Shown here: positions 21,547 to 34,830 of the stretch, one piece after another
Numbering within the stretch: the first letter of the stretch is position 1
Layout: every line of letters starts with the position of its first letter
NCBI GenBank assembly: GCA_035236585.1
Contig: CP141127.1
Span: 69,235,495 to 69,299,494, forward strand
Direction of reading: 5' to 3'
DNA length: 64,000 nt
DNA from: Warburgia ugandensis
Taxonomy: Eukaryota > Streptophyta > Magnoliopsida > Canellales > Canellaceae
Translations under genes and position numbers: made by a program
Notes under the pieces: model-generated
Databases searched by the model: none
What the model saw: only the letters and a program-made list of their open reading frames with translations
Told to the model about the DNA's origin: nothing

Positions 21547-22848
21547 GCAGGCTAAAATCCTTAGAGTAAATAGTTAACAAAAGGCAGGGAGTTTACCAAA
21601 GCAAAGTCTGGAGTGGAAATGCACCCATATTGTGCACAAGAAGTATAAGTAGTAATTAGGAAACTTCAATTGCTATCTATGTAAAATTTGAAGTAGAAAT
21701 TCGTCCTTTTATTGCATAAAGGAAATATGAAGTTATTATTGAACTTCAATTGCAATCAAAAGAAAACAAAAAGCAACAACAACTTCATTACCATATCGAA
21801 TTGGTTAAAGAGGAAAATAAGAATTAAGACAATAATTTGCTAACCCCTTGTGAAATTTCATAGGTAGATTAGTCATTGTTCTACCCACAATCTTCCTCAC
21901 TTAGTTCTATAAAGAATCATACATAAGTGATTTCTCACATAGAAATTTTCACCCCTGCATGTATGATGGGCGAACAAGAAGAAAAGAAGTAGATAAGAGA
22001 AATAATGTCATGACCACATTGTGGAATTACCATAGTTAAAGAAATATCATAAACTAACAAAACATTAGGTTCAACTAAGGCTATCTCTCCAAATAAATCT
22101 TGATACAAATATGACCCTTCAAATATTTGCACCAACCTTGGGAATGTAGAGCACAACTGAATGTTTGAAATAATGAGGCGAGACGACAATTAACACAAAA
22201 AAGGTTTACATAGAGTACAACCATAGCCATGTAACCCAACTCACCAATCGACATTCACAAGTTAACTCAATTGAATTTCCAAAAGTGAAAAATAAAATAA
22301 AATTTGACATTTGATTGTTCTAGTTAGAGTGCACTCTAAAATGACATTGGCCAAGAATATAATCATAAGGACCCCCATTGCAAGTCAACATCATTAGCAA
22401 ACGAGAAAGATAAGTAACTCAACTTATTCAATGCACAATTTTCAACATTACCAATTTGAAAATTAAATTCAAAATTTTCCAAGCTAAATCACATGATGCA
22501 AACAAAGAGCTTAAAGTGGGCTGAAAATTCTTAGAGTAAATAGTTGAAAAAAGGCATGGAGGTTATCCAAGTAAAATCTGGAGTGGAAATGTACCCATAT
22601 TATGCACATGAAATGTAAGTAGTAGTTGGGAAACTTCAGTTGCAACTAAAGAGAAAAAATAAAATAAAGAGCTACAAAAACTTCAATACCATATCGAATT
22701 GGTTTAAGGAGTAAAACAAGAACCAAGCAATTTGAAAACCCCTTGTTGAATTTCATGGGTAGCTTAGTTATTGTTCACTTGACAATTTTCTTCATATAGT
22801 TCCATAAAGAATCATGCATAAGTGATTTCCCGTACAAAAAGTCCAACT
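21530..22848 (+). repeat. Array D continued (A-rich orientation)
   Basis: The repeat resumes after the LINE with the same unit order as 16.3-18.3 kb: landmark phrases at 21843 (GTGAAATTTCATAGGTAGATTA) and 22363 (AAGGACCCCCATTGCAAGTCAACATC). It breaks off within a unit near 22848, where the next bases are the reverse complement of a different part of the unit. Confidence 0.75.
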
Positions 22849-25800
22849 CTGGGCATAAGGTTTTCCTTGGACAACTTTCGCATCTTTAGTTAATGAATTA
22901 GTCTAGGGGAATTTTTGCATGATTAAATAGATTGGTAATGTTGAATTTTTAGATTGCAAAAGTTGAGTTACCTATCTTTTTGGGATTCTGGCAATGTTGT
23001 CTTCCAAAGGGGGTTTTTGTGCTTATTATTCTTGTCAATGTCATTTTAGAGTACTCACCTAGAATAATAAAACATGATTTTTTTTTTTCTAATTGAAAAT
23101 CCAATTTAATTCTTAATTTCCTATGGTTTCCTCAACTTGTGAATGTTTATTGGTAAGTTGGATTTCGGCTAGGGTTATACTCTAATACAATCATTGTTTT
23201 TGCTGATTGTTATTTGACCTCTTTGATATCTTAGAACTTTAGTAGTGTTCTTTGTTCTCCAAGGTGCTATTGATCATTGAAGGGTTGAATTTTAGGATTG
23301 ATTAGCAAACATGTTTAATAATAACTAATCTTTTGGTACTTTATGATAGTTTTCGAACTGTGGCAATTCCACAATGTCATCATGACATTAGTAGTTCTAT
23401 GATCTACTTCTTTTCCTAGTGTTTCTTGTCCGCCATTATCAAAATTTTTGAGTGATAAACCACTTATGTATGATTCTTTATGGATTCACATGATGAAGAT
23501 TATTAGGGGAACAATAACTAATCTACCTATGGAATTCTACAAAGCATTCATGATTTTCTTTCTTTGTTGTTGATTTTTCTCTATAAACCAATTCTATATT
23601 GTATTGAAGTCTTTGTAGTTTAGATTGTAGTTAACTTCACCAATGATATATTACATTTCCTTTGGCATCTATGCTTTAGATTTTGCTTAGACACCCTCTA
23701 TTGCTTTTGTTAATAACTTAGTCTAGGGGTTTTTTGCTTACTTTGAACTCTTTCTTAGCATCATGATATTGTTTAGAAATATGAGGATTTAATTTTTTAG
23801 ATTGATAATGTTGAAATTTGTAAATTCTAGATGCCTAGTTACCCATATTTCTATGACTTTAGTATTGATGTCTTCGAAAGGTGGCTTTCTACTAATTTTT
23901 TTGGGCCAATGTCATTTAAGAAGATTCTCTTGTCAAAATGATGAAGCATCACTCCTTTTTTCTTTTTTTTTGGAAATTTAGTTTAGTCCTTGAATTTTTT
24001 AACGTTTCCACAATTTATGAATGCTCATTAATGAGTTGGGTTGTGAGGCCATGTTTTACTCTTATACGATCATTGTTTGTGTTGATTGTTGTTTGGTCTC
24101 TTGGATATTTCAAAAATTCTAGTTGTGTTCTTTGTTCTTCGAGGTTGGTGCTAATCTTTGAAGGGTTAGTTTCAGGATTGATTGGGAAACATGGGTCTAG
24201 TCAAACCTAGTCTTTTGTTACTTTAAGCTATATCTTTAGTTGTGGAAATTCTACAATGTGGTTATGACAGTAGTAGTTATATGATAGTCTTCTTTTCTTG
24301 GTGTTTCTTGTTCACATGTCATATGCACAAGGTTGAAATTTTTGTGTGAAGAACCACTTATTTATGATTCTTTATGGAATTATGTATGGAAGATTTTGAG
24401 TAGAATAACTAATCTTGTAGTGAAATTTCGTAAGGAATTTGCAATTTGCTTTCATATTTCTTGTCTTCCTTCTTAAACATATTTGATATGGTGTTGACAT
24501 TTTTGTAGCCTTTTATTTTTTTCTTTAGATTATAGATGAAGTTTACATACAACTTTTTTATGTTTACTGTGTGTGAGGGGATGCATCTCTCCTTAAGATT
24601 TTGCTTGGAGAACTTTTGTGTCTTTTGTCAATGAATTAGTCTAGGGGATTTTTGACCTACTTCAACGAATTGTTAATGCTGAAAATTTTGGATTACAAGT
24701 GTTAAGTTACTTATCTTTCTAGGATTCTAGCGATGTTTTTTGTGATTCTAGTGATGTTCTCTACTAGGGTATTTTTGTGCTTTTTTTTGTCAATGTTGTT
24801 TTAGAGTACTCTCCTCCTAGAAGAATGAAACAATGTTCCTTTTTATTTTTGTTTGAAAATTCAATTTAGTTCTTGATTTTCTAGGGTTTCCTCAACTTTA
24901 TGAATGTTGATTGGTGAGTTGGATTGCGAGGCCATTGTACTCTTATATAATCATTATTCATGTTGATTGTTATGTAGCCACTTGGATATTTTAGGAATTC
25001 AATAATGTTCTTAATTCTCTAGAGGCGCTACTAATCTTTAAAGGGTTGAATTTCAAAATTGATTTGGAGATGTGTTTAGCTGATCTAACCTTTTGTTGCT
25101 CTAAGATACTTTTGCAACTGTGGCAATTCCACAATGTCATAATGACTTGAGTAGTTCTTTGTTCTTCTTATTTTCCTAATGTTTCTTTTTACTTATCATA
25201 TACACATGATCAAAAAATTTAAGTGATAAAAGAGGCGCCTTGCAATATCATAAATGGCTTTAGTGTTTGGTTGCCCCCTTGGCGACTAAAAAGTCCTCAT
25301 TCCAAGGCTGCTTGAGATTGGGGGCCTACAAGAATAGCTCCTCCCTATAGGGATATTGAGATCTATTTCCCCCGAGGGACAATGGGGAATAAAAAACCAT
25401 CAGTTGAGAACATTTTCTTTAAGTAATCCTTGATTTTGAGAATGAAACTAGGAAAACTTGGAATAGAATAACTGTGTTCAATATGGATGGATGATACCTA
25501 CCTTTGTTTCAATAGAAAACAAAAAAATAGCCAAGTCCTTGACTAATGCTGCCATTCGTGTTAGGATCTACCAAAGAAATTGGGTACGGATATGGCATAT
25601 AACAAAAGAGTTTCCAATTCTATCAATCATTATAAAAAAATAAAAATCAAAAGCATGGCTCATGTTTGATTCTTTGTGGAATTTCACTAGGAAGATTTAG
25701 GAGAACAATAATTAATCTAGTTGTGAATTGCAAGAGTTTGCAAATTGCTTTGTTAGTCCTTGTCTACCTCTTTAAATTGATTTCATATGGCATTGAAAAT

Positions 25801-26799
25801 TTTGTAGTTTTTAGCTATTTTTATTTATATTCTAGGAAAAATTCACTAGCGACTTCTTATATTTCATTTGTGAAATAAGAGGATGCATCTTTGCTCTAGA
25901 TTTTGTGTAGATAAGGTTCAAGCATTTTGTAAATGAATTACATTGGGGGTTTTTTGTCTGCTTTAAACTCTTTGTTAGTGGCATGTTATTTATTTTAGAA
26001 ATATGTGGATTTAACTTTTTAAATTGGTGATGTTCAAATTTTTGGATTGTATATATTGATTTACTTGTCTTTGTGGGCTTCTAATGATATTGTCTTCCAA
26101 TGGGTGTTTTTGTACCTATTGATATTAGCCAATGTTATCTTACAGTACTTTACTATTAGAACAATAAAACATTCACTTTATTTTGTTCTTTTAGACCTTC
26201 AATTCATTCCTTGAATTTTCTAGTGTTTATTGAACTTGTGAATTTTGATTGGCAAATTGTGTTGCTAGGCCATGGTTGTAATTATTGTGTATGCTATTAT
26301 TTATTTGGCCTCTTAGTTATTTTAAAAATGCATATGTTCTCTTTGTTTCTAGGGTTTGTGCTAATCTTTGAAGGGTCAGATTTTAGGTTTGATTTGGAGT
26401 GGGTTTAGTCTAGCCTAATCTTTACTTACTTTTAGATATTTCTCTAATTGTGATAATTCTATAATGTGGTCATGGAATTAGTAGTTCTTTGATGTTCTTC
26501 TTTTCCTAGAACAATGGAACATCATTCTCTTTTTATATGAAAATTCGATTTAGTCCTTAAATTTTTCTTGGTTTCCTCAACTTGTAAATGTTGATTAGCT
26601 AGTTGGGTTGTGAGGCCATGGTTGTACTCTTATATAATCATGGTTTTTTCTGAATATTATTTGGCTCTTGGTTATTTAAGAATTTTTTTTTGTTCTTTGT
26701 TGTCCATGGTTGGTACTAAACTTCAAAGGATCGAATTTTAGGATTGTTTTGGAGTGGGCTTGGTGAAAGATAATCTTTTATGACTTTAAAATGTTTCTC
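22849..26799 (-). repeat. Array D, inverted units (T-rich orientation)
   Basis: The plus strand here reads the reverse complement of the units at 16.3-22.8 kb. The phrase CAATGTCATTT or similar recurs near 23035, 23905, 24790 and 26125, and GTATGATTCTTTATGG-type text near 23470 and 24365. Unit length is again about 0.9 kb. The strand is strongly T-rich, as plant introns are on their sense strand. Open frames such as 23938-24210 and 26211-26408 are not conserved between units and are not called as genes. Confidence 0.7.
25231..25663. other. Second compositionally foreign island, candidate organellar DNA
   Basis: Array D breaks at GTGATAAA and resumes at TTTGATTCTTTGTGG, having lost about a dozen bases of the unit. 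The 433 bases between have a higher G+C first half, runs such as CCCCCGAGGG and TTGCCCCCTTGG, and no relation to array D or the transposons here. The texture suggests plastid or mitochondrial DNA; the source is not established. Confidence 0.35.
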
Positions 26800-27557
26800 T
26801 GTAATGACCCTAAAATTTAGTTCTATTTCATTTATTTTTATCATATTTTGATTGGAAATGTAATAAGGAATTGAATTCTATCAATAATTGACTTTCATGA
26901 AATTGTATTTGTCTAAAACTCTAAATTGACTTGGAAACCAGAAATTTTTTAAATGTATACAATGAGACCTTTCCAACGACACTAAGTTTGCATAAAATAG
27001 ATACTGGGGCCGAAGAGCCCCAAAATTTTACAATGAGGAAGGGGTGGCTGAAATTGATAATGACACCCCCTATCCAATCAATTTCACCAAGGATAAAGGG
27101 GGGGTTGACCCACCACATGGAGCTCCTAGTGGTGAGCTTCCCCAAAATAGAGAGAAGACTTGCGACCACCCCCTCCCTTTGTTCTCTCGGGTGCGACTGA
27201 GCCCTTTCCCTCTTCCGATTCCACTTCGGCATAGCTCCCCTTCTCCCCTCTTTCCTCTTCCTTCGACAACTTTGACCACATGCACCTTCCTGTGCTGATG
27301 TAACCCCCCTTTCTCATTTTTCTCTACCACTAGCAAGAGAATCGAAGAACCCTCCTCTTGATTCTTCTTTTGCAATGAGCTATTGATGCAGGCATGACCT
27401 ACCATTCCCCTGCTACAAATGCAAAAAATGCATCACCCATTTTTCCTCAAGGTATGTCCTTTCTTTGACAAATGATCTAGTGGTCAATGTCGACAGAGCA
27501 ACACCAACCACATGTGAAAACCACCCTAATGAGATAACTGAAAACCCTTCTCCCCCC

Positions 27558-27644
<87 letters not shown>

Positions 27645-29189
27645 CCAATGGTGGTGCATTTGCTGCTCCCCCTGACAATTATCCTTAAGTTGTGACTATT
27701 TTGGTCCAATTTGAGGTGTGTGTGACACGAGCGCCCGAAACCCTACTAAATCATTAGCACTAGTGACCTTTGGGGCTAGAAACTGTAACCCCTATGACAC
27801 TAACCCATTCCCCTCTCCTCTTCCTTGATGCTGGCTTCCATCTCCCTCTTCATCACTGGTGACAAAATCCGACAACTATAACCAATTTGCTGGTTATAGT
27901 AATGCTCAAAGACAAATACAACTCAGAATAAAGATATGAATTATTCATCACAATCCTCATGATGTGAATAACATAACCCCTAAGACTATTCATTGATAAG
28001 AGAAGATCTGATGGGGATTGAGGGGGGATAATGATGCATGGCTTAGATCAAGGCTCATTGTGACAATCCAATGACTTTCTGAGCATAGAATCATGCTAAA
28101 TATGGTGAGATCTTTCACTAATCTTCTCTGAATTTTGATTTCGATAGTAATTGCACTATGGATCATTGTTTTAGGAATGTATGTTCATGATTAGCTTACA
28201 ATTCATGCTAGAAAATGGAATCCAAATGGTAATAGATGAAGATCAATGAAGATCATGATGTGGATCATTGATTTGATGATCAATTAGTGGATTTAAGTTT
28301 CTAATAACTTTGAATTGTTAGATTTCTATTAGGTTCTCAGATCTAGATTATGTATTACTATTTTCAAGTAATCTGATTGCGATAATTAATTCACATTAGA
28401 ACAGAAAACCATTTGATCATGAAATATCCAATATGAACTATAGTTTTAATTTAAATTATGAATATATATGTAGATATGAGTCATTGATAAACACCTAATA
28501 GCACAGATATGAAATTCTAGTGATTGGTGAATGTATAAACTAATTGAAAAGTCATATCAGCAAGATTTAATGGTTGAGATCATTTAATTTTGTTAATAAT
28601 TGGTTTCCACCTCATCTAAGAAGAATTGAACTGTTAATTGATAATGGTAGGCACAAAACCTAAGTTAATGAGCATTTAAGGTGAATGATTGTGTTGACAT
28701 ATTATTCAACTTGGATACTCAACTTAAACTTTAAAATCTATCTAGATTTTATATGTTTTCTATGTTCTCTTGCATAGTTAGAGTTCAATTCTTGATTTGG
28801 ATTTTCTATGTGGCACGGGTGATAAACTACAGGAATTGATAAATTTGCCTTAAGAGTTAGGTGTTTAACATCTCCAAGTTAAATGCATATTTAGATTTTA
28901 AATTTTTCTGGTTTATTTTCATGCAATCCTGATTTGAGACTGAGAATTGCAACGTTTGGTTTTACAATTTTAATATGCACTAAATCATTGTTTATTGAAA
29001 ACATTTGAATTGCATTGAAATGCTTATATGTGATTACAACATGGTTTTCGTTCGATCCATATTTCAAGTGATTATGAGATTTGAGAATTTTATACATGAA
29101 TGAGAATTATGCACAACATTGATTTATAATTCATGATTTGATTTCATGGATGATTGTACGCAATTAACGATCTATATTGGGTATTGAGG
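26800..29189 (+). mobile_element. Element A, left LTR, part 1
   Basis: It starts TGTAATGACCCTAAAATTT in the middle of array D and matches 44517-46900, the right LTR of the same element, throughout. Shared landmarks are CCAACGACACTAAG (26972-26985 versus 44681-44694), the GAACCCTCCT block, TGACAACC-type text near 27510, ATGAATATATATGTAGAT and GTTTATTGAAAACATTTGAATTGC. It is cut at 29189 by the Tekay insertion and resumes at 41385. By eye the two LTRs of A are about 83% identical over 160 compared bases. Confidence 0.75.
27560..27642. repeat. (CT)n microsatellite inside element A left LTR
   Basis: About 41 perfect CT units. The matching site in the right LTR (near 45283-45299) has only a short GTCTCTATCTCTC, so the expansion happened after the two LTRs were made. 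It produces spurious Arg-Glu and Leu-Ser ORFs. Confidence 0.95.
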
Positions 29190-32100
29190 TGTCACAATCC
29201 CAATCCTTGAGGCTACATTTTAACATGATCAAACAATAACAATTCGTTCAAGCAAAGCCTACACAGATTTTTTTTATTTTTTAAATATTGCAACAAAAGT
29301 GACCATAGAGTTGTATGCTCTTGTCCTGTGCAAGTCACAGTCTTGATAATAGAAATTTTTAACTACTTAATTCTTCCAAAATTTTGGCAAAGTCTCCCCT
29401 ATTTTTTGAGACTTATGCATTTAACGTATGCGATGCGATTCACCTGATAGATAGTATAATAATTCTAAAATGTCTATGGGAAACTCAATTTCCACACAAT
29501 TCCCTACAATATTTTACTAAAACTCCTGCATGCTAACTTGAAGTTTTACTTCAATCTCATACATACATCATCAACATAAAATGGACAAAATGTTAGAAAT
29601 AGATGCATAGGGCTACTCATCAGATAATAGAACACAATTCATATTCATCACCAACATACATATACAGTACAAAATGTGACATCATCAATTAGTCAGGCTT
29701 CATTCATTTGCATCAAGAGCCTTCCCCTTATCAGCTTGACTGGTAACTAGAAAATAATAAGGTGAGCTACAAAGCCTAGTAAGGAAAAAGAACGAAACCC
29801 ATGCATATTCTACTATTCTTGTTGAGCGTAGCTCAATTGCACATTCATATCAAAATAGATATACAATTTATTTCAAATTCAAATCGTAAAGCCATAATCA
29901 TAGCATGCAAAAAAACCCATGCAATATCTGCTCCCCATTCATGTTCAACCACAAGACATTCATTTTCATTTCAACATACAAGCAATGAAGTCATGGACAT
30001 GTAATACTATGTATAACGTATGGACATCCAACCAAAATTATAGTTTATTCCAAATTCAAACTGTAGGACCATAAGCATAGTATTTAGATAAAATTGTACA
30101 AAAATGTATTTCGTTTGATTATTCCCTCAGAAATGATAAGCAAATATGGCATCATCTCACCTATCAAGTAGTTATCTCCCTCAAGGTTTACCATCTTGGG
30201 AGGCTCCACCATGATTTCAAAGAGCCAAGAATCCCTTTCCATTACAGTTGACCATCTTGGGTGGATCCAATTTCAGGTTCGCTCAAGATTTACCATCTTG
30301 GGTTGCTTTGCCATAGTCGTAATCATCCAGGAAGCCCTTTCCCTTAGGGTTTACCATCTTAGGAGAATCAAATCCTAACAACTCATCCCTCAAGATTTAC
30401 TATCTTAGGTGTCTCCACCCTGATCCCAAAAGACCAAGAAGCCCTTTCACTTAGAGTTTATCATCTTAGGAGGCACACTACCTAATAGCTCATCCCTTAG
30501 GGTTGACCATCTTGGGCAGCTCCATCATGATTCTAAAGAACCTAACAACCCTTTCTCTTAGGGCTTACCATCTTGGGAGGCTTAACAACCGACAATCCTT
30601 TCCTCAGGGTTTATCATCTTGGGCAGCTTCACCTTAGTTGCAATCAACTAGGTAGCCCTTTCCCTCAAGGTTTACCATCTTGGAAGGCATCATCATAGTC
30701 TATTAGTCGATCGTCAATGCTTACTATCATGGGATTGACCATTTTATCATAATTAACATCATCATAATGGTTAAGCATGATTAATCAGAATATCACTTGA
30801 CAATTTCAACAAGTAATTGCAATTCATATTATTCATTCAACCAATATAATGATCTATACATTCTACCTATCCATTGTGTTAATTACAAGTTGATAGATTA
30901 ACAAGAATTTAAGGATAAAGAAGGATTTAACGGCCTTACCTACGTTCTAACTCACAAATCAATTATCAATACTATCCAAACCGCATTCAAAACTTGTGTT
31001 AAGAATACAAGTTCTAAGTAAATTCCAGAATTCTATGCAATATACTATATTTACTTCAAGATCTCTACTTGTAATGTCATTGAACTAACCTTTGACATCT
31101 AGATTGACTATTAGGGCACTAATATTGGTTGCTATCTACTAAGATCAACATCATTGGTCTTAAATTGACAATCCAAATTGAGTGTGTGCCTACAGAGGTT
31201 TCAATTTCCATCATTAAAGGTAAGTTATTTAGTAGTTCAATGATTTCAAGCATAACCATGGTCTGATCAGCTTTCCTAACCTTTGATCATCACTAATTGA
31301 GTTTTGGACGGTCAAATTGGGTCCTACATCAACTAGTCCATAATTGGTCTATCATTTTCTATCATAATCATTATTGATGTTTAATTGAAGTTACATTTTT
31401 CATAGATTACCTTCCAATTGTATTCTTAACAGTTAGATGTTAAGATCTCAGTTTTTTCCTATGCACTATCAAGTTTTTGATAAAAAGTTCAATGACTAAT
31501 TGATTCTTGATCAACTATCCATCTTTATGGATGAAAAGATTAGGTGTGATTTATCCAAATCACAATAATTTCATTTTTTCCAATTTTTAGGTGTTTGTAA
31601 AAAAAGTCCACCTTCGCCGAAGAAGGTGACCGAATTTCGATAGTTGCTAGCGACACAAATAGTACCCATTTTTGTAAATTTGTACATGAAAATGCTCAGA
31701 ATGACCTCAATTTTTTTCTTTTAGTATTTTCCATCCCCAATTTCCATTAAAATCCAAAATTTGGGCTGGATTCTTTATTTATTATTATTTTTAAGTTGGT
31801 AATGTCACTATTTTTACCAGGTTCTAGTGTCATTTCTTAGTTGATCATTGTGAAATAAAGGCGTTTTACTTTTAATCATCTAAGGAACAAAATGAATGGT
31901 TCTGATCATTAATCAGTTGTCGTTCTACTAACTGTATTTTTCAACCAGTCTATTTACTCATGGGTTTCACCATTCCTATCACCAAAAAATAGTGATAGTA
32001 GCAATGAATGGTTGTTGGGAATTGCTAGGAGGTAAAATGGAAAAGAAGAAAATAAAAGGGAGAAGGACTTACCCAATCAACCACTCTTCAATTGGTTTCA

Positions 32101-32868
32101 AGTTGTCATTCACCCCTTTTCACTAGCAAATTTTGTGGGAGGAGACCCCGAAAGGAGGATTGGAGAATAGTTGTGGGGTGAGAGGCAAGGTCGTTAGCAT
32201 CGGTTTCCTTTCATCGGAGGAGGAATTGAAAGTCCTGATTGTCGATCGGGGAGAAAGGAAATCATAGGGGAAAAGCTATTGGTGATGGCTTTTTCCCCAT
32301 TTCTTCATGTTATAGGCACATGGAGGGAGAGGCAGCTAAATCCACATGGTGAGTCTAACTCCCATGTGTCGACTCACTTCCCAACTTGCCTTGTCAAAAT
32401 AGTCAGGACTGGGGGGCCATTATCAATTTGGACACCCTTTTCATTTGCAAAACTTTTGGATCTTTGGGTCTCGGTCTTCATTTCACATGTTCTTAGTGTT
32501 GTTGGAAAGATTGCATTGAGTACAATCCAATAAGCAACTTTCATCATCAAATTTCAATGTTTTTAATTCAATTTTGAATTTCTTTCATAATTACTTGATT
32601 TATGATAAAATTTTCATTTTAAAGCAAAATTCCTTGAAGTTTGCTATGAATCAAGAACGAAATTTCGAGTCATTTGATCTTTAATAGGATACAAAATTGA
32701 ATAAGTTCTAAGGATTCAAAATTTACTCAAAACTACATTCGATTTATGACTAAACTCATGCAGGGCCCACCTACTAAATCCCACTTTGTATGTCCTATTT
32801 CACCAAATTTGAGACTATTAACAAGTTAATTTATCTTGAACCTAATTTTTTTAGACACAAATGTGACA
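29190..32868 (-). mobile_element. Tekay element, 3' LTR
   Basis: This LTR is 3679 bp and runs on the minus strand from TGTCACATTTGTGTC at 32868 to GATTGTGACA at 29190. It aligns with the 5' LTR at 37793-41384 over its whole length. It contains the CACTAAG motif (minus strand, 32489-32509) and an internal repeat around TTTACCATCTTGGG at 30180-30720. The plus-strand ORFs at 29801-30004, 30196-30378 and 32279-32533 lie in it and are not genes. Confidence 0.9.
30180..30720. repeat. Imperfect tandem repeat in Tekay 3' LTR
   Basis: A phrase like AGGGTTTACCATCTTGGGAG recurs about nine times with alternating spacing of about 40-45 and 50-62 bases. The same array is in the 5' LTR at 38810-39250, so it predates the insertion. 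Confidence 0.8.
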
Positions 32869-32883
32869 ATACTTACCCCTTAA
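32869..32883 (-). promoter_or_regulatory. Polypurine tract of the Tekay element
   Basis: The minus strand reads AAAGGGGTAAGTAT immediately before the 3' LTR start. This is the place and composition expected for the plus-strand DNA primer of an LTR retrotransposon. Confidence 0.6.
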
Positions 32884-32889
32884 AGAAAT

Positions 32890-34140
32890 TTCATCCTCAA
32901 AATTAAATAGATATTTGAGTCCTCAAATAGTTCAGAGTATTTTTGCTAGATTTTTTACTCTAGCTCCTATGTGGCATCTTCTACCCAATGATGTTGCCAT
33001 ATGACTTTTACAAATGGCCTTACTTTTCTACACAAAACCTGCTCCCTTTGATCAACCACCTGTATCAGTTTCTCATATGAAATATCCTCTTGAATGATAA
33101 GATCTGTCCATTCAAGAACATGAGAAGGGTCTGGCTCATACTTTTCCAACATTGACACATGAAAAACATCATGAATCTACAATAACTGTTGAAGCAAGGC
33201 CAAGTGATAATCAACTTCTCCAACTCATTCTAGATTCTTGAATGGTCCAATAAATCAAGGAGATAGCTTCCTACTCTTGCATAAATGTGTCACTCCTGGT
33301 CTTGGCCAAGCTTTTAGGAACAAGTAATCTCCTACCTCAAACTCCAACAGTCACCTCCTTCGTTTAGTACAGTTGTTGGTTCTACTCTGAGCTGTCATTG
33401 TCTGATTTGCTTCACCTTTTCTGTAGTCTCTCTAACTGACTTAAGACCTAACAATGATGTCTCACCAACCTTTACCCAACAAACTAAGGATCAGCATGGT
33501 CTACCATATAATGCCTCGAATGGTGCCATCCCAATACTAGACAGAAAAATATTGTTGTATGATAATTTCACCAATGATAGATGTTTAGCCCACTTCTCTT
33601 GAAAGTCTAACACACAAGCTCTCAACATATCATTGAGCACCTTAATCACTCTCTTAGACTATCCATTTGTTTGGGATGAAATGCAGAGCTAGAAGTCAAC
33701 CTTGTACCTTTCATTTCTTATAACCCTTATAGAAATAGGAAGTAAACCTTGAATCTCTATCTAACACAATGATACATGGACCCCATGTAATCTTACAATC
33801 TCATGTACTTATAGTCGACTCAATGTCTTGACTGAATCAATAACCTTCACTGGCAAGAAGTGCACTAACTTGGTCAATCTATCAATAATCACCCATATGC
33901 TATTCCAACCTTGCCTACTACGTGGAAGACCTACCACACAATCCACAGTAATGTGCTCTCACTTCCATTCTGCCATGTGTAAAGGCTATTGTAATCCCAT
34001 AGGTTTTTTATTTTTAACCTATTCACATGTCAAACATCAAGCAATAAGCTCAGCAATGTCCTTCTTCATGCCTTTCCACCCAAAGTGTCTCCTGAGGTCA
34101 TGACACATCTTTGTGCTCCTAAGATGTATCAAAAATTTAG
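32890..34140 (-). pseudogene. Tekay integrase with C-terminal chromodomain-type tail, degenerate
   Basis: Read on the minus strand: an HHCC zinc region (KMCHDLRRHFGWKGMKKDI, then CLTCE) at about 34020-34130. The catalytic core begins ITVDCVVGLPRSRQGWNSIW near 33910-33960 with the first Asp visible, and continues to MAPFEALYGRPC near 33500-33540. The C-terminal part at 32967-33158 is open and holds DPSHVLEWTDL and QREQVLCRKVRPFVKVIWQH, followed after a stop in place of Trp by text matching the family end at about 32895. The enzyme would insert the element's DNA into chromatin. Many stops show it is dead. The plus-strand ORF at 33828-34103 is its antisense shadow. Confidence 0.85.
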
Positions 34141-34449
34141 ACATGTATACCTCACTCAACAATTCTCTCCTTACTTCATCAACTGGGGGCTCTACTCAAA
34201 TGCTGTAACCCCCCAAAAGAGTCCATGGTCCAATGCTTAATACTCTCACCATCTTCTAGTTGGGCTCTGATACTCTTAGTCTTAGCATGATTTATCTGAG
34301 CCTGCAAGACTTTTTGTAGTATAGAAGGTTAGGCAATCATTTGACATAAAAAATGCACAACTTTTAGATGACCCAACATGCAAGTCATAGTTGGTCAATG
34401 ACTCATGTGCCTTTCATTTGAAGCCTTGAAGTCCTGCCATCAAACCACT

Positions 34450-34830
34450 AGACTTTCTACTCAGTGCATTTGCAACAATGTTTGCCTTTCCTAACTTATA
34501 CTAAAGTGTGAAATCAAAGTTCTCCAAGTAGTCAACCCATCTAATTTGCCTCATATTTAAATCTACTTCAAACTTTTTATGGTTAGTGAAGACATCAAAC
34601 CTTTCACCACACAAATAATGCTTTTAGAGTTTTAATGTAAACACCACTGCTATCAGCTCTAAGTAATGAGTGGGGTATTTCTTCTCATTTGGCTTCAACT
34701 GACAACAACCATATGCCACTACTCTTCCTTCTTGCATCAGGACACAACCCAATCTAGTGTGAGGCATCACAATGCATAGCATAACCCACACCTTGCTTAG
34801 GAATGATATGCACATGTGCAAACATCTCTT
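34450..34830 (-). pseudogene. Tekay RNase H domain, degenerate
   Basis: The open segment 34624-34821 encodes [18 protein letters not shown], then [20 protein letters not shown]. Past a stop come HYLCGERFDVFTNHKKFE and a final ANIVANALSRKS at about 34455. This is the standard gypsy RNase H arrangement, which removes RNA from the RNA-DNA hybrid. At least two stops lie within it, and the residue before HTRLG that is normally the first catalytic Asp (in DAS) is not kept (MPHTRL). Confidence 0.85.

Noticed and set aside
26921-27405. Overlapping open frames of up to 111 codons on both strands in element A left LTR
   Set aside because: They are not kept in the right LTR at 44784-45137, where frames and stops differ; the strands compete for the same DNA.
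27413-27709. Open frames with Arg-Glu or Leu-Ser runs
   Set aside because: They are produced by the (CT)n tract; the matching part of the right LTR has no such frame.
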